64,000 bases of DNA from Trichomonas vaginalis G3 (Eukaryota > Parabasalia > Trichomonadida > Trichomonadidae), in NCBI RefSeq assembly GCF_026262505.1, contig NC_067206.1:24071896-24135895 (forward strand), given 5' to 3'. Shown here piece by piece: positions 1-11,115 of this stretch; the first letter of the stretch is position 1, and every line of letters starts with the position of its first letter. Below the pieces are notes generated by a model that did no database searches, was not told the origin of the DNA, and saw only the letters and a program-made list of their open reading frames with translations. The position numbers and the translations under genes are program-made.

Positions 1-301
1 ACATTTACGTATTAGTAGTATTGATTTCATATGTATCATAAGCGGCGTCGAAATCCGAGATTTTTTCAGACCTTAAGATTTCGAAATCTTGAAGAAAAAC
101 TTAATATGTCATAGATTTTGCTATGCATTCATATTGTACACATATTTCTCTGCATATTATGTCGCATAAGTAGCTATTTATTTCAAACAGATATCGTAGA
201 AAATCGAAAAAAAGAGACCAAGGAGAGAAAAATTTTAGTGTCAGATTTTCCTCCGCTTTTACGTTTCCACTGGAAACGACGCAACTATATATGATCATTC
301 A

Positions 302-827
302 TTGAATTACTTTTCTTGTAGGGATTCAAATGACCCTAACTTATTTTTTTTCGAGTTTATTGAATTTTTAGCCTTAGTAAAACATCAACTCGATGAAGAT
401 TTTTATAAGACGATAGGTCTTGTTTGGTCGTGCAATGATCCCTTAAAGGTTCCACTTAAATTTCTTATCAATTTAGATAGCGGTTTCAATTTTTAGGAGA
501 TATTCATCATCTCTATCTTGCAATCCATCGAGATTAAGAGGAAATTATTTATAGCAATTTGTTCCCATATAGACTGATGTGGATAGTGAATATATTTTCA
601 TTGAATGAAAACAACATTCTATCATTTGAAAAAGAAATTTTAGAGCCCACAATTTCAAAATCAGAATCCTCATAGAGTACTGGATTTTCGGCGATACAAC
701 ACAAACTACAACGGCACATACATTTCTATCTAATTTCATAAAATCTAATTTCAATATTTCTTTGGAGCTGCAAGATCCAACAAACAATTATGACATTGAG
801 TCATTTATTTGTTTAATAACAAAATAG
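302..827 (+). pseudogene. Decayed host gene, function unknown
   Basis: Three consecutive stretches of protein-like sequence lie on this strand in different frames. The first runs 302-496 (64 codons from an ATG, rich in Phe and acidic residues). A second covers roughly 546-690 and ends in a Lys/Glu/Ser-rich segment. A third covers roughly 679-827 and ends at TAG 825-827. Amino-acid composition is ordinary for a globular protein and unlike the AT-rich spacer. I see no domain I can name. Reverse-strand readings of the same interval look like shadows. The best explanation is one gene broken by at least two indels and one stop. Confidence 0.4.
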
Positions 828-864
828 ACAGAATATTGATAAAATTTTCATTCAATAATTAGGT

Positions 865-1379
865 TTATAAGAAGAATTTAAGAGCAACAGCTAAAATATC
901 TCCAATGAGAAGGATAATGAAGAATGAAAGACTTTGTGGGAATGTATTTTGGCACCAATCGTGAATATATACAAAACCAGCCTTTTGACATGTTGAGAGA
1001 TCATTCTTCGGCTTAGATTTGACCATGATCGCAAGTGTTAAGCCAAATACAAGTAATGCAATGGAAACACCAAGAGCACCATAGAAAATGAGTCCTTGGA
1101 ATAGAGTAAGAATATCAAATTGAAGAGAATAATCCAAACTCCGTAGCAGGCAACAGTAGCAATGGCAAGGGCAAGGGCAGTTCCTAATACACCAAATATC
1201 TTCTTGAAACTGTCGTTTCTAAATTCACGTGGGAATTCATCCCATTTATCGGTCCACATGCAGTAGTAAATTAAGAATCCCAAGCTTCCAACACCGATGA
1301 ATAGAAATGCACATATGGCGACAATCTTTCGAACCAGTGATTCGGTTTTAATATAATCGACAGCCTTCATCGAAACCAT
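865..1379 (-). pseudogene. Four-helix membrane protein, broken by one frameshift
   Basis: From the ATG at 1377-1379 the protein reads through two hydrophobic helices (a helix near residues 17-40 and another near 65-95) separated by a polar loop with WTDKWDEFPREF. The frame then goes off near 1130-1160, and the adjacent frame continues with two more strong helices and ends at 865 with a hydrophobic C-terminus. Joined, this is a protein of about 170 residues with four membrane segments. The sequence TTTCATTTCATTTCAC just upstream fits a trichomonad initiator element. No family recognised. A sequencing indel is an alternative to a true pseudogene. Confidence 0.5.
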
Positions 1380-3515
1380 TGTTAAAGTGAAATGAAATGA
1401 AACGGTAAATATAAAAATTGATAATAAATCAATTTTTATTGCTTTGCATTTTCAAGCAGGAGCTGTTGAATGATCAGAATGCAAAATTCATTTGCATTTA
1501 AAATCCGCCAAATCAAATTTTTGAAATGGCCATTGAATTGTTTTTCATATCATATTTATTTTCAGTTAAAATGATATATTAATTTATTAAACAAGAATTT
1601 ATTACGAAATTTTGAATTCCGTTAAATCAATTATTATCAAAATAAATTATTCTGAAGTTTACACGAATTTAATAAAAACTTATTGTATGAAAACGATTAG
1701 AATAGAAGTTAACAAAGCTGATTTCGAACATTTTTTTCATAAATTCGATCAATTTTATCAAATATCTATGAAAATTTTTTATTTAATGATTTAATATTAA
1801 TATGAGAGTATAATCAATAATTTATCATTTTTAATACAATGATCACGATCATTTGTTCATGTATATTCCTGAAAATTCTGCTTATCTACGAAGGATTGGC
1901 CCTCGTAGGCATCCTGCTACAGCTGAATTAATTCAATTATTTGCTGAACTAAAGAGTTCATAAAAAAACTCTATTGTTAAAATTTCAATTATCGAAAAGT
2001 GCCATCTGCCCATAATAATTAATAATATAAAAACTCATATATATAGATTTGATCTGATGATTCTTAAAATTATTTGCATTAACTACCAAGAAAAAATTTA
2101 TTTTAAAATTGCGATTATTTAAAAATCGTTTTTTTATTATATTTTGCTGCTCATCTTATATGTTATAAACTTTTGCTAAAGAATAATATTAAAAAATTGT
2201 ATAAAATATTAATGATATTCTTTGAGAAACTGATTTCCAAAAATTAGTGATTTATATAGTGATACTTGACCAACATTAGAGTAATTATATAAATAAAGAA
2301 TTTTTATTCATAAATGTTAGGTTAAATTATATTTGAATTTATAGAAGTACCTCCACTCTGGTTTTGAGGTGTGAGCAGATAACATTCAAGAATTAGAGTG
2401 TATTCATTTAAATTTAAATTAATGTGATTTGTCAGAAAGGCAATTTAATTTTTTGCAGTGATAAGAATAACCGAAATTTTCATTTACAACATGTGAAATG
2501 AATCAAAAACAAAAAGACAAAGTATGACTCATAAGAATGTTCTTAATAATTTTTTAATTTCAATGAAGTTTTTAAGATCATTTGGAAGTTAATATGAATT
2601 AAAAACTTGTATAATGATGATTGCCCAACATATCGGGAGTGTGACCATATACGGTTAAATAAATAGTGGATATAAAATAAAAGGTAATTGAAATAGAATA
2701 ACATAATAAAAATTAAATCAAAAATGCAAGATTAATAGGCGCAGCAATTGTGTTATATTTCTCGAATAATCACTTCAAAATCATAAATATAAACTATTGA
2801 AATTAAATGGTCGATATTTGTTTTTGAGAGATTTGAGAATTGTGAATTTAACTATTCAATTTAAAAACATGGCAGTATTGAAAATAAAATGCAGGTCATA
2901 TGAAATGAAAGATTGGGATAAGTATTTTGGTGCGTTTTAAAATTTGAATTAACATAGAATTCACATATTGAGAAATGATGTACAATCTCATATAACACAT
3001 AGATCTCGGTTATTTATTGATCATTTCAAATTCAGAAGTTTTATGAATTCGTTTATGAAATATTTTTTTTTCATTAAATATTATTTAATTATTAAAACTC
3101 TTTCATATATATCAATATTTTTTGAAAGGATTAGGTGCAAATATTGACTTTCAATTTTTGAATATTATCAAAAATCCAAAAATAGATGAATCATTTTCCG
3201 TGATCGAATTTTGAATCCAAAAATCTAATTTGTTCATTTTGATGTCAAATCTTAATATTTTTGCTATTTATATTGCAAATATCATTTTAAATAGAATCTA
3301 GTATGCATGCTCTTAGTTGTTTGCTCAAAATTGATATATCAAAATTCTGAATATCTTAAATTTTTAGTTCATAATTTTTTGTGAAAGTTATTCTTGAATA
3401 ATCATTCAATTTAATTTGTTCAGTTTTTCGCTTGAAAATTAAACTGGAATATATGTAATAAGTGGTATCACGATAGCTAATCATAAACATTTAATTTTTT
3501 TTTATTAATATTGAA
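1380..3515. other. AT-rich intergenic region
   Basis: More than 2 kb of very AT-rich sequence with no convincing gene. One short reading frame at 1859-1963 (+) encodes about 34 residues with a less AT-biased patch (YLRRIGPRRHPATAELIQL) and may be a fragment of a repeated host gene, but nothing supports it further. The stretch around 3480-3515 just before the next gene has T-rich sequence typical of trichomonad 5' ends. Confidence 0.6.
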
Positions 3516-4106
3516 ATGAAAACATCAGTTTGGGAATTAATGACTGGAAAGAAAAAAAATCCAACTCAAGCTGAAGAAATCAAAGAAGCCTCAAAAAATG
3601 AAAACGATATTGATAAAGATCTCGATCAATCTACACTTTCATTTAAATATATTCAACCCGTCGATGAGAAGTTAAAACTTCTGGACAAATTCATACCTGA
3701 TCAAGAATGGCTCAAGAAATTCTCTATGTGGTTCTCATATATGAGAATTTACATATCAGTATTAAGTAAAACTACAGAAGAAACAAATATTGATAAATTA
3801 ATTCAAAGAATAGAAAATGGAGAACCACCTCAGATTAGTGAAATTTCTGGATGCGATGACATTTGCGATCTTTTTGCTTATTTCTCCAAATATGAATTAG
3901 ATTACACTAAAAATGACTTAATTTGGATATTTACAGCTTCCATATATGAAACTCGTTTAGCTCCTGATGATTCTGTAAAATCAATGCAAATTATTCTCGA
4001 AAAAATTATTCAGCAAGTTAATGCTCTTAATTCGAAAGAGAATGTTCTATATTCAGATCTTATGATTCTTTACTGTATAATTACTACATTTTTCCATCAA
4101 CATTAG
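3516..4106 (+). CDS. Gemin2 (SIP1 family) like protein, SMN-complex factor for snRNP assembly
   Basis: A 196-residue protein. The N-terminal 40 residues are charged and low complexity. From about residue 60 it resembles the SIP1/Gemin2 fold: the segment PDQEWLKKFSMWFSYMR corresponds to the family's conserved region around the W-x-F helix, and residues 105-195 (GCDDICDLFAYFSKYELDYT, then WIFTASIYE, then LMILYCIITTFFHQ) align in order with the Gemin2 C-terminal helices that end in a hydrophobic strand before a short tail. Gemin2 binds the Sm-protein pentamer during spliceosomal snRNP assembly in the cytoplasm. Trichomonads have a reduced spliceosome, so a single-domain assembly factor is plausible. 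The assignment rests on pattern recognition, not on an alignment program. Confidence 0.6.
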   Translation: MKTSVWELMTGKKKNPTQAEEIKEASKNENDIDKDLDQSTLSFKYIQPVDEKLKLLDKFIPDQEWLKKFSMWFSYMRIYISVLSKTTEETNIDKLIQRIENGEPPQISEISGCDDICDLFAYFSKYELDYTKNDLIWIFTASIYETRLAPDDSVKSMQIILEKIIQQVNALNSKENVLYSDLMILYCIITTFFHQH

Positions 4107-4831
4107 AATAATATTTTCTTTCTTGTTGCACAAACAAATAATATGTAAATACCAATAAGTATGGGGTTGTATTATTCCTGATTCATGATTAATTCCATTA
4201 TTGTCACTTTTCGACCCTATATGGGCAATATGGATAAACTCAGTTATTCCAATTCCAAAAAAGTGTCATATTCTAAATTATAGTTTATTCGGATTAATAC
4301 ATGCTGTCAATAATTAAAAAGTTGATTTTCTAAAACCCCACTATCTATTCTAAAAAGTAATCGGAATAATTTTTTGATCTTAAGCTTTGAATTTTCATTC
4401 GTGAAAAGTTTCGTTATCAGATAAATTGATTGTAGTAAATTAACAATTTTTGAATTGTCTATGAATTATTTGCTTATTAGCCTATAACACTACATGATGC
4501 CTTGATTCGTGATGTCTATTAAACAATCTTATCGATTTTGGTTCAATAATTGGTGCAAACAAATATGGAATTAGTTTTTGAACTTTCGAAAAGTTTGCAT
4601 TAGGCCTTATGGATAACGTATCTTGGAGATCTACCAAGGTTTGCGTCTAAATTTGGTCCTCATATTTCCGGGTGACGTTATCAATGATTCATCAGAGAGC
4701 CATCTCAACATTTTGAACATATTTTTGAACTTCCATTACTGTATATTTCTTCGGAACTAGGATTTATGATTTAAAAACATTGACGATACAAACTATTTGG
4801 TCGGCAAAAATTATTTTTGACTTTAATTTTT
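4107..4831. other. Intergenic, nothing recognised
   Basis: About 0.7 kb without a supported gene. Base composition is slightly less AT-rich than other spacers, and reading frames on both strands are short and interrupted. Confidence 0.6.
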
Positions 4832-5164
4832 ATGACTCAGAGAAATCCTTTTGGTTTAAGCAAAGAGCATTACGACAAAGCAAAATCTGAGTATGAAGAA
4901 CATCTAAAAAGAAATGATCCGCTAATAAGCAAAGAAACAGGTGTAAAGAAAACGAAATTGACAGATAATAAAGTCGAAGAAGATTTTAAAAACGAATCTG
5001 ATGATCTTAGAAAGTTTTTAGAAGATAAAAATTACATTCTAGAATCACCAAAATTAGGATTTTCAAATCGCGATATTGATGAAATGCGGGAAATTGCTAA
5101 ATCATTAAAAGACGAAACAACGTCAATCAATCTAATTGTAGAAAAGATTAGATTAGACAACTGA
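4832..5164 (+). CDS. Small acidic/basic hypothetical protein
   Basis: The ATG at 4832 gives 110 residues; a TTG-type upstream reading adds only five hydrophobic residues and is less likely. The protein begins MTQRNPFGLSKEHYDKAK, is rich in Lys, Glu and Asp, and is predicted mostly helical without a membrane segment. A helix with heptad-like spacing covers roughly residues 75-105. I do not recognise a family. The codon use and lack of internal stops suggest a real gene standing alone between spacers. Confidence 0.5.
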   Translation: MTQRNPFGLSKEHYDKAKSEYEEHLKRNDPLISKETGVKKTKLTDNKVEEDFKNESDDLRKFLEDKNYILESPKLGFSNRDIDEMREIAKSLKDETTSINLIVEKIRLDN

Positions 5165-5437
5165 TTGTATTTTTTTCTCCCTTAAAACTGTTTGTATGAT
5201 AGAATAAATACTATTGTTTGTAAACATCATTGTTTTATAACATGTCAGTAAATGCTGTTAAGTAAGCATTCCAGAGGAATTGAAAAGTTGAGCAATCTTT
5301 TTGGTTTAATTTTTCTATATTAGCAAGTAAAGTATAAATATTTTAAAAGTTCATAGTATATCTTGAAATTAAACGGAAATCATTCTATGATTAATTATTG
5401 ATTATCACAATTTCTTTCCAACTCCAATGTTACCACC

Positions 5438-5929
5438 ATGATTGGCTTGGATCAAGTCTTCTCTAACTTCATTGGTGGTATCAATGTTGCCCAGTACACA
5501 ATGTTCGACTACCAACAACTTGTTATTATCTGCAGCTGCATCTTCATCATCGTTAGCGTCGTTATAACATGCATTGCTGCTCGTGAGGAACAATTCCGCA
5601 AAAATATTGCCAAATCAAAACCATTTGTCCAGATTTTCCGTTCATTCAAGTCAATGCCAAAGCCAGTTCTCCACATCCATCGTTGGATGGGATAAGTTGA
5701 TTTCAACAACGAATGTTCAAGTTAAGTCGGAGCAGATCTTTACAAGCTCCAAGGCAAGGACTACAATGAAGGTGTCCGCTTTGATCTCATCACCATTGGT
5801 GTTTCTTCATTCTTGTCATGGTTTAGTCATTTGTCCAAGATGCAGTCATCAAATGCATCGTCCTCAAGCTCTCATACGCACTCTAACAGGTCATTGATGG
5901 TAACTGCCTCATCCGACGAAAAATATTAA
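5438..5929 (+). pseudogene. Host gene with two internal in-frame TAA codons
   Basis: One reading frame is protein-like over its whole 164-codon length but is interrupted by TAA at 5693-5695 and TAA at 5723-5725. The first 85 codons start MIGLDQVFSNFIGG and contain one membrane helix (LVIICSCIFIIVSVVITCIA). After the second stop the same frame continues for 67 codons (VGADLYKLQGKDYNEGVRFD, then a Ser/His-rich tail) to a final TAA at 5927-5929. Base composition is far less AT-rich than the surroundings, as in highly expressed host genes. CAA to TAA changes would explain both stops. A multi-copy parent gene elsewhere is likely. Confidence 0.55.
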
Positions 5930-6544
5930 CTTTTTATATATGAAAACTGGCTCATGTCAAAAAAATAGAGAGAATGTCAAAAAATGGTAAGTGCACCCTA
6001 TAGGTAGGTAGTCATGCAAAATTTTCTTGTTCAATTTTTCAATTTTGGACGGCACTGTTTTTTCAGAAAGTATATTGACTAGGCTACAAAAGTGTCCGGA
6101 TTCCTTTTTGAGTTTATAAATTAGAATTAATTTTATTAACCAAACCGAGGTCTTTTGGATTGTTTTGTTGAATATTGCCAATAGCACGACTGATTCCGAG
6201 TTCCTCTTACAATATAACAGTTGGATGGACTGATGCGACCGTCATCCCATCGAAATCACAAGTGATTTTGTTCTTATTTTCAAACAAAACCAATACAGAG
6301 ACACACGTGTTGAAATGCCACAACCACTCCGCAGATACTTCCATCGTAAGAAGATACCATAGGACTTCAATTTTTTTAAAATATACAAATCTCATGCGAT
6401 TATTATTTCTTACATGCAACATATCTATGCAACTTCTTTAAATGTAGATGCTTCAAACTATTAAAATTCTTGCCTGTAGTTAGGAGAATGATAAAGATTG
6501 AGGATTTTGTCACTTTTAGGAAATAATAACGTAGTTTTTTCAGA
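5930..6544. other. Intergenic, nothing recognised
   Basis: About 0.6 kb separating the pseudogene from the flagellar gene. Overlapping reading frames of 70-90 codons occur on both strands around 6175-6440, but none has family resemblance and they oppose each other, so none is called. Confidence 0.5.
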
Positions 6545-7891
6545 ATGTCTTCGATAAATCAGTTTGTTGTTTATAGAAAGAAAGTAAAAATTCATCCAAC
6601 AGAGATTCCAAAATCAACGTATGTGGCCGAAACATTCATGACAACTAAAAAACAAGAGCCGATTAAAGCTCGAGAATATTTTGAAACTCTTGCAATACCT
6701 AAAGCCCCTCCGAAAGAAGCCAGCCCAGTACCAATACCTAAATTCGAAAATAAAACACCAGAATTCGATTCAGTTGACTACCGTACTACCAATGCTAGCC
6801 TAGAAAGAGACCTTTATATTATGAAGTCTCTTCAAAAGAAAGAAGAACAAGCAAGAGGATCTGATCCCAAGGAGTTTTTAGCATGGCAGAAAGAAATGCG
6901 CCAAAAAGATGAAGAAGAACTTAAAGCTGCCATCGAAGCTCGAAGAACAGACTTAAATAACTGCAGAAGAAAGGCAATGAAAGCTAAAAAGAAAACAATT
7001 GAAGAAAGACTCGAAGTTGGTAAACAAATGAGATTAACGTTTAGCGAGGAAATTGCAAATGTTCGCGAAGAAATTGAAAGAGAAAGACAACAAATCATTG
7101 AACTCAAGAATCAGCGCGATTTACTACCTGTTTCTAATGTTGAAAAAGTCAAGCAAAGAAAGATTGCTGAATCTCGCGAAGTTCGAAAGCAAGTTCGTGA
7201 AGATTTAAAGCTTGCATCAAAGTTGCGTGCGGAAAAAACAAAACAAATTAAAGAAAATGCAATCAAAGTTCGTGATCAACTCAAAAATCATACAAACAGA
7301 CATGGAGATGCTTTCAAAGGCAAAATAGAAATCACAGATACAAAATTCTTAGCAGCTCTCACCGATGAAGAGGCTCAAGCTCTTGTTGACCAGCATGCAG
7401 AAGAAAAACGTGCAAAAATTGAAACACAAATTGAGCAACACAGGAAAGCCAAAGAAGCTAAGATGGACAAACTCATCCAGATGCTCAATGAAGTCACTGC
7501 TGCTCGGGAACAGAAAGAAGAAGAACACGAGAGACTTCGGTTACAGAAACAAGAAGAAGAAAGGAAAGAACTCGAAAAGAAACAAATGGAGGAAGAAGAA
7601 AAGATTATCGAGCTCGAAAAGAAGCTGGAAAAGAAAAGGAAGCAAAGAATACAAGAAGCACAAGAAATGGAAGAACACACAAGACAGATAGATGCTAGAA
7701 CTAGATACTTAGCTCTAAATAAGAAAGCTTTGCAAACAAAAACTTTCCAAAATCAACAGGACGGTAAACTTCGCGCTGCTAAAGAAAGACAGACACTCCT
7801 CATGAGTGAGAATGGTGTTGAAATGAAGAAATCTAAGAAACAATACTCTAATGCAGAACTAACTGCACTCAAAGGGTTACTCGGTATGTAA
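6545..7891 (+). CDS. CFAP99-like cilia/flagella-associated coiled-coil protein
   Basis: A 448-residue protein with a proline-rich N-terminus (about residues 1-80) and an almost continuous coiled coil from residue 85 to 420, dominated by Glu, Lys, Arg and Gln. The segment DPKEFLAWQKEMRQKDEEE near residue 107 is close to the conserved signature of CFAP99, a ciliary axoneme protein, and is followed by the Arg-rich helix expected there. The family is usually longer; here the N-terminal part is short. Trichomonads carry several flagella, so an axonemal role fits. Start ATG is followed by MSSINQFV and preceded by a T-rich leader. Coiled-coil proteins are easily misassigned, hence the moderate confidence. 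Confidence 0.6.
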   Translation: MSSINQFVVYRKKVKIHPTEIPKSTYVAETFMTTKKQEPIKAREYFETLAIPKAPPKEASPVPIPKFENKTPEFDSVDYRTTNASLERDLYIMKSLQKKEEQARGSDPKEFLAWQKEMRQKDEEELKAAIEARRTDLNNCRRKAMKAKKKTIEERLEVGKQMRLTFSEEIANVREEIERERQQIIELKNQRDLLPVSNVEKVKQRKIAESREVRKQVREDLKLASKLRAEKTKQIKENAIKVRDQLKNHTNRHGDAFKGKIEITDTKFLAALTDEEAQALVDQHAEEKRAKIETQIEQHRKAKEAKMDKLIQMLNEVTAAREQKEEEHERLRLQKQEEERKELEKKQMEEEEKIIELEKKLEKKRKQRIQEAQEMEEHTRQIDARTRYLALNKKALQTKTFQNQQDGKLRAAKERQTLLMSENGVEMKKSKKQYSNAELTALKGLLGM

Positions 7892-9394
7892 TTTTAATTT
7901 ATAAATGTTAATTTTTCTGATTGTAATTAATTCACATATTTTAATTTGAATCCTCTTTCTCAATAAGTGAAGAAAATAATAAGTTATTATAAATTTGATA
8001 TAACGCAATTTTTTATTTATTTCTTCGTTAAAAAGGAATAAAAACTTTATTTTTACTCTTTTAATTCTAATATTTTACCAACACAGATGATTCTTTATCA
8101 TTTCTTTGTACAATTCTTTGAAAATTAATGAAAAAAAAGAATGATATTTGTGATATAACATAATTTTTTAAGATGCACCTTTAATTCATCATTTTTTGGA
8201 TATATAAAAACAACTACACTTTAAATTTTGCTTAATTAAAGAGCTCGAATTCCAAAAAAAAAATCATATCGATGAAAAATTTCATTAAAAATATGAAAAA
8301 TGGAAATATTGGATAATAATCCAAATAATCAAATTAACTCGTTTTTACTCATAAAAAACATCTAATATTTGATCTTGATATCATATTTGATATATATTCA
8401 TTTCTGAGTTGATTCAATGCCTTGATTACACTTAGAAATATTATTTTTATAACAAATTTCTTATTTTCGTTTTGAAAAATAATATATTATTTCAAAAACA
8501 AGAAGTAAATATATGAATGGGAACTTACAGCATTCGCATAGATATAGTGACAGTAGCGTGACATTTCGTTTTTAATATTCGGATAATTTTGGATTTGTTA
8601 ATATCAGAAATATCCAATGATTGTATTTGTTACTGTGAATTTATGATAGAAACTGTTGTAATTCATTGTAAATTTATATAATAAAGTCGACTTATTGTTT
8701 CTTATTGCAAAAATTTCCTCAAATATCAATAACTTTTCATATAATCAAGTCATATGATTATCAATCATTAGTTACGTAAATATTCAGATTTACAAGAAAT
8801 TTTGTCGCTCCATTTTCGAGATGATAAATTTTGATATTTATTGAGCGATTTGGCCTGAGAAATCTTGACCTTGTCAATATGTAGCGATATTGTTGCAATA
8901 TGATTAAAATTAATGATATTGATTTTAAATTGAATATTGCGTGAGAATAACTCAAAAGGCAACTAATTATATTATACAAGAAAGTTGCTGTTTGGAGCAA
9001 TAAATTAGGCTGCATCAAGCATTTCTTTCATTTCTGGAATAGCGAGTTGAAAAGAAGCGATCAGTAACCCTAGGAAAAATAATTCTAGGGGTAAATTAAC
9101 AATGAATGCAATTGAATTTAAATTTTTGCAAATCATAAATATTAAGTTATTACAGAAGAAATTCTCTATCGTTAAAAACTGACATGTAAAAATTTCTCTA
9201 CTTAAAAATAGCCAATCAATTCAAAATATTGTATGACTTAAATCAAATATTTCAAAACATATATCAATTTAAAAAGATTTTTTCGATACTTTCGAGTTTT
9301 ACTAGTCTGATATATCATTATAAATCATGTTTTATCGAAATTGTTTCACTATAAAATTACGTCTCAAAAGTGCCAAAATTCAAATAAATCAAAA
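7892..9394. other. AT-rich intergenic region
   Basis: About 1.5 kb of very AT-rich sequence. Reverse-strand frames near 8761-9018 overlap each other and have spacer-like composition (Ile, Leu, Asn, Lys), so I do not call them. A tract with CCTAGGAAAAATAATTCTAGG near 9068 is a small imperfect palindrome. Confidence 0.5.
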
Positions 9395-10570
9395 ATGTAT
9401 CAAAACGCTCAATATGGAGATGGTTTTGATTTTCAAGATTACCCAGAACAGCAACAACCACAAAATACTGAAGAAGAAGGATCTCAGCAGCCCCCTGCTT
9501 CAGGAAGCGTTTTAAGTCAAGAAGATTTTGATTCACTTATCAAAACAGTTCAGCTTCTTCGAATTTCTCAACTCAGATATATCGTTCAAAAATTCGCAAT
9601 TCCTGCAAGTGGAAATAAGACGAAATTGTTAGGACTCGTTATTCAAATTTTCCATAATTTACGTTACGATCCTGTTCTTGTACAAATATATCAAGAAATC
9701 AACAACCTTCTAGCTCAGCAAGATGCACCTTTCTCGTCGCCATCTCTGACATCAAGCTCGATTGAACTTTCTCAGCCTAATCCCGAATATATCCCATCAT
9801 TTAACCTATGCATTATTATTAATTTTGAAGCTTCTGTCTTCGGTCCTCTTCTCGCCAAACCAGGAAGGAGCGCAAATAAGTTCAGATTCACTACTCCTCC
9901 TGCTGTTCGTCCAACAATTGTCACATTTTTATTTTACAATGGCAACCCTCAACCTTTTTCAATTCAGTTTGAGCTTAATGGTATTCCGTTTGAAATTTCC
10001 AAAGACGATTCGCAGCCAGCCCCAATTGATGTTACAGCAGTCCTATCACAACCTGGTATAGAGAATGTCTTGGATATTAAAGCTGTTAATTGTGCAGTTC
10101 CGATTATGATTCAATTATTCCAATACGAATACGTAGGGCTTCGCGCTTGTATACATCAAATCTGCGGAAATATCGATATATCCAAAGAGCAACCAATGGT
10201 TAAAACAAATACTTGCGCCCATCATAACGGTTTTTCACTGGTACAATATCTCTCATCTGCATTATCTACAGGTCATTGGTTTTGCCCTGTATGCGGTGCT
10301 GATGCTTCTCTTCAAAATCTGATCGTTCTTCAATCAGTTCCAGTACCAAATTCTCCTCCCCAACAGCAAGCATCGCAGCAACTTACTCCTCCTCAACAGC
10401 AGCCGGTACAACAGGCAAATCAGCAACAAGCTCCAGTTCAACCTCAAATGCAACAAGTTATGATGTCCCCCCAGCCTCCTGCTATACCTTCTGAAAGCAT
10501 TTTCGGAATTCAAACAGGGGATTTCTTCCAGGCTAGCCTCATTGATCAAATGGATTGGGATTCATTTTAA
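9395..10570 (+). CDS. PIAS/Siz-family SUMO E3 ligase
   Basis: The ATG at 9395 gives 391 residues (a non-ATG upstream extension is dismissed). Domain order is that of PIAS proteins. A SAP-type DNA-binding helix pair lies near residues 55-90 (LRISQLRYIVQKF, then ASGNKTKLLGLVIQIF). A central region around 120-260 sits where the PINIT domain is expected. An SP-RING zinc finger follows at about 274-302, with Cys-x-His and a closing CPVCGAD, and it ends in the family's hydrophobic strand LQNLIVLQ. The tail from about 310 is rich in Gln and Pro. SP-RING proteins bring Ubc9-SUMO to nuclear substrates. The classic second SUMO-interacting region is not obvious. Confidence 0.8.
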   Translation: MYQNAQYGDGFDFQDYPEQQQPQNTEEEGSQQPPASGSVLSQEDFDSLIKTVQLLRISQLRYIVQKFAIPASGNKTKLLGLVIQIFHNLRYDPVLVQIYQEINNLLAQQDAPFSSPSLTSSSIELSQPNPEYIPSFNLCIIINFEASVFGPLLAKPGRSANKFRFTTPPAVRPTIVTFLFYNGNPQPFSIQFELNGIPFEISKDDSQPAPIDVTAVLSQPGIENVLDIKAVNCAVPIMIQLFQYEYVGLRACIHQICGNIDISKEQPMVKTNTCAHHNGFSLVQYLSSALSTGHWFCPVCGADASLQNLIVLQSVPVPNSPPQQQASQQLTPPQQQPVQQANQQQAPVQPQMQQVMMSPQPPAIPSESIFGIQTGDFFQASLIDQMDWDSF

Positions 10571-10602
10571 GGGTGTTCGATAATTATGTAATAAAAGAAA
10601 TG

Positions 10603-11115
10603 TATAAAAGAAATAATCTTTCTATAGTTTTTATTCAACCTGAGCTCCCTAAAATCTATGAAAAATCTCGGAAGCATAAGGAAAAAATAGCTACATCAAA
10701 AGAAAATTCAGAAATGGAAATTGATAAACAAGTAAATTTAAAAACAGCAAGCTTTACGACAGCGTTAGAAGAAAAGAAAGCTCAAATACAAGAGCTTAAG
10801 TGAGAGATTTCACAAATACGCAGTGAGCTCAAAATGCAAATTGAATCAATATCAGAAAACAAGATTGAAATACAAAGGCTTACATCCGACAACGAGAAAT
10901 TTAATAATGAAAAGAATTCTGCTTTAAATGAGATTACTCAATTAAAATTACAAATCAAAGATTGTCAAACACAAATATCATACACTCAGAGTGATAAGAT
11001 GGAACTTGAGAACAAAAATGATGAGTTGACGAAGTAGATGGAAGTCTGGTCAAAATCATTTGGCATCTTTCCCAAAAAGTTGATAAAAACAATATACGTA
11101 TCTTTAAAAAATTAA
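10603..11115 (+). pseudogene. Decayed coiled-coil gene with in-frame stops
   Basis: Starting at the ATG 10603, one frame encodes a Lys/Glu/Gln/Ser-rich coiled coil for about 65 codons, meets TGA at 10801-10803, continues in the same frame as coiled coil for 77 codons, meets TAG at 11035-11037, and continues 25 codons to TAA 11113-11115. The heptad pattern is unbroken across the first stop. It lies directly behind the SUMO ligase gene. Most likely it is the remnant of a long coiled-coil protein of the kind that is expanded in trichomonads. Confidence 0.5.

Noticed and set aside
101..298. Reverse-strand gene
   Set aside because: Low-complexity hydrophobic translation, opposite to spacer and the start of a better forward candidate.
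545..787. Reverse-strand gene
   Set aside because: Antisense to the more protein-like forward remnant 302-827.
5690..5730. Intron or altered genetic code explaining the in-frame TAA codons
   Set aside because: No trichomonad splice signals (5' GTATGT, 3' ACTAACACACAG) and other genes in the window end normally with TAA.
6175..6441. Gene pair on both strands
   Set aside because: Two overlapping frames oppose each other with spacer-like composition and no recognised motif.
8761..9018. Reverse-strand gene
   Set aside because: Ile/Leu/Asn/Lys-rich, typical of AT-rich spacer translation.
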